64,000 nt of DNA from Poecilobothrus nobilitatus (Eukaryota > Arthropoda > Insecta > Diptera > Dolichopodidae). Position 1 is the stretch's first letter. Every line of letters begins with the position of its first letter. The position numbers and the translations under genes are program-made. This document shows, in pieces, positions 40,301 to 43,300 of this stretch. Location: the NCBI GenBank assembly GCA_947095535.1, contig OX352773.1, positions 155,056,771 to 155,120,770 on the forward strand. Reading direction: 5' to 3'. The notes beneath the pieces were generated by a model that saw only the letters and a list, made by a program, of their open reading frames with translations, had not been told where the DNA came from and did not search any database.

Positions 40301-43300
40301 ATGTTCAAAGCCCTATTTTTATTAACTTTATATATTTATATTGTTATTTTCAATCTGAAAACGCCAAATGATAGCTGGTTTTATAAACTTTATAAATATA
40401 TATAAAATAAATATGTAGCTTTGCCATGCGATATTTTAATATACCGTTATGCGAAAAAATTAAAAAAATTTGGACCTCTTCTATCTCTCAAACGGTTTAA
40501 CTTACAAGCTTTTTGAATTTTGACAGCAGTTAGATCTTTCGAAATCAGTATGAGTGATTTCAGAAAATTTTTTGTGTCGCCCCCCTTTTAGAAGCTGTCA
40601 AAAGCTGTCAAACTGAAAAAGGTGTCAAAAACTGAAAACTCTTTATTTTTAAACACCTGTAACTTGGGCACCGGTCCACTTTTTTACGAAGTAATAAAAT
40701 TAAAGCTCCGACATTATATTTTTGTTTCTGTTAATAACTTTTCTTAATAATATAGGGTTACCTTACAATTGACGTAAGTGTGATTCGATTTTTTTTCTAT
40801 TTTTTCGTACCAAAAAAAAATCAAACAAAAACCAATTTATTATCAAAATTTATTTTTCAATATATGTATCCACTTTTTACTCTAAACTTATTATGGAATA
40901 TTTTTTAATTTTGAAAATGTGCTTTTTTTGAAAACCCTTGGTTTTTGTCATTACTTGTTTTTATTTTTATTTTATCATTTCTCACGACTCAAGTGACAAT
41001 AGAAAATGAAACTGTTTGAAAAAATGTTCTGTCCATCCGTTCGTCAGTCTGTTTACAAAACTTCTAGACCGTTAAAAATAGAGAAAACAAATGTAACCAT
41101 ATGGGTAGATCTCATTAAAAAAATTAATGTTGTAGAACAAATTTTTGATGTAGCCCCATCCATTACGTAGCTACAACCCCGTCAAACTTTGAAAAAGACC
41201 TATTTTTAAATGCGTATATCTCATGTTCTGTTTAACATTTTTTCAATCTGAAAACGCCATTCGACAAGTATTTTTTTTACCTTTGCAAATTAATATCAAT
41301 ATATACAGTTTTTTTTTTTTAAATTTAGCATTTAAATTTACCGTTATGTGAAAACCAAATTTTGCATGATTTTTCCACTCTCAAAACTCCGGAACGCTTT
41401 TAGATAGGGACTTGAAATTTTGATGACAGAAAGACTTTTAATGACTTTTGCATTAGTATAAGTTTGGTCGGAAATTTTTTTTTGGACCACCCCCTGGTTA
41501 TAAGTTATTAGGGCTCAAAAATTGAAAATTTGTTATTTTAAAACACCTGTAGCTTAGGCACCTGTATACATTTTACTTTGGAAAGATATAAAAATTAAAG
41601 ATATAAAATTTAAAAAATTGAAAATTTGCTATTTTTAGGCACCTGTAACTTAAGCACTTGTACAAATTTTTCTTCGGCAAGACATAAAAATTAAAGCTCC
41701 AGTAATATATTTTTACGTGTGTTAACGGTTTATTTAAGTTGTATAGGGTTGCAGGGTTACTGGAGTCTCTCAAAAATTGCAGAAAAATCTTATTTCCATA
41801 TTTTTTCTTATTACATGAAATTTTCAAATTTTTGTGCAAGTCACAATTCTAAACAGTTTTCTAATAGAAATGTGCGCTTTTAAAAGCTGCTGGTTTACAT
41901 TCTACCTTGTTTTTGAATAAAACTAAACTTAACAAAACTAAAGCAAAATAAAATATGCATTTAAAATTACTAAATCAAAATATTTTACTATAATTTATTA
42001 ACTTTTAATTATTATATACTTAATTCAATTTATGTCTTTAAAGTTTAACATGAGACATTTGATAAATTATCTACCATTAATTACGAATATAAAGTCTATT
42101 TATTAGTCTGCCTTAAAAAAAACTTTTAACAATAAAAATTTTTATGCTAAAACTTTAAGAAAAATATTACATCTAAACCATATTTTCTAAAAATTATATA
42201 AAAAAAATAATCAACATATTTAAAAAGAAAGTCCTTTCAAATTACTTCAAATCAATTATTTTGGTTTTTGAGTTTTCAGATTGCACTTTGAAACTAAAGG
42301 TTAAAATAAATAAAAGTTAAAATATAAATGGCAAAAATTACTTCAGAAAAAAATGAAAATCTTAAAAAACAACAAAAGAATGATGTCCTTATACTATTTT
42401 GGAATTAATTGAATATTTAAACTTCTTTTTTCTTTTAAATTTTAAGAATAAAAAAAAAGTTTAAAGATTTTTTTTATAGTTTATATAAAAAAAAAATTTT
42501 CTTTTCATTTTTCCTTTTGGTTTTTCTTTTGTTTCTTTGTTTTTCATTTTTTTTTTTTTTTTGTGATTTCACTATATTAAAATTGTTTTTGAATCAATTA
42601 TTGATTAATTTTTTCAAATTAAAAAAAAAATACAAATAAATTATTTTAAAAAATTTAGAAGAGAATAAATACAGGTCACAGGTATTCTTACAGCATAATT
42701 TACAGGTATTCTTAAAGCATGACTGCGTTTTAATATAATGTAAAAGATGTGAAAAATTTTGTATATGTATTAAATTTTTCCAAAATTTTCTGTTTTAAGT
42801 AATATTTGTTTTAAATTGTAAACTCATTTTCCTTTATCCTTGAACTTCTTTTATTACTGCTTTCTTTTCATTTTTCTGGATAAGTTTTTTTTTTGTTTTT
42901 TATATCTTATGTACCATGTATAAATATATTTATATCAGAAAGTCAAAAAGAATAATATTGGGTATCATATACTGGTTTTTATTGTTCTTGGAAATGTAAG
43001 CAATAAATTGAAAGTATATATTATCTTAATACGTTACGGATAGATGAAACTAATAACTTCAGGTGAATCGATTAAAGAAATTTAGATTAAAAATATTCAA
43101 CTGACACTTTATATGCTTTCAGATTATTAAATGATATCTAAAAAAAATCGATAGTTTTAAAGTATGACTAGCTTCTCAAGTTTTTAGTCAAAATACAGCT
43201 TCCAGTGTCTTGTTTTAAGTTCAGTAAATTTAAAGGTATTAAAATACAAGTCGCTAGAAGCAGCAGTAAAGAGTTTTAGTAAAAATTGACAATTGCTTTG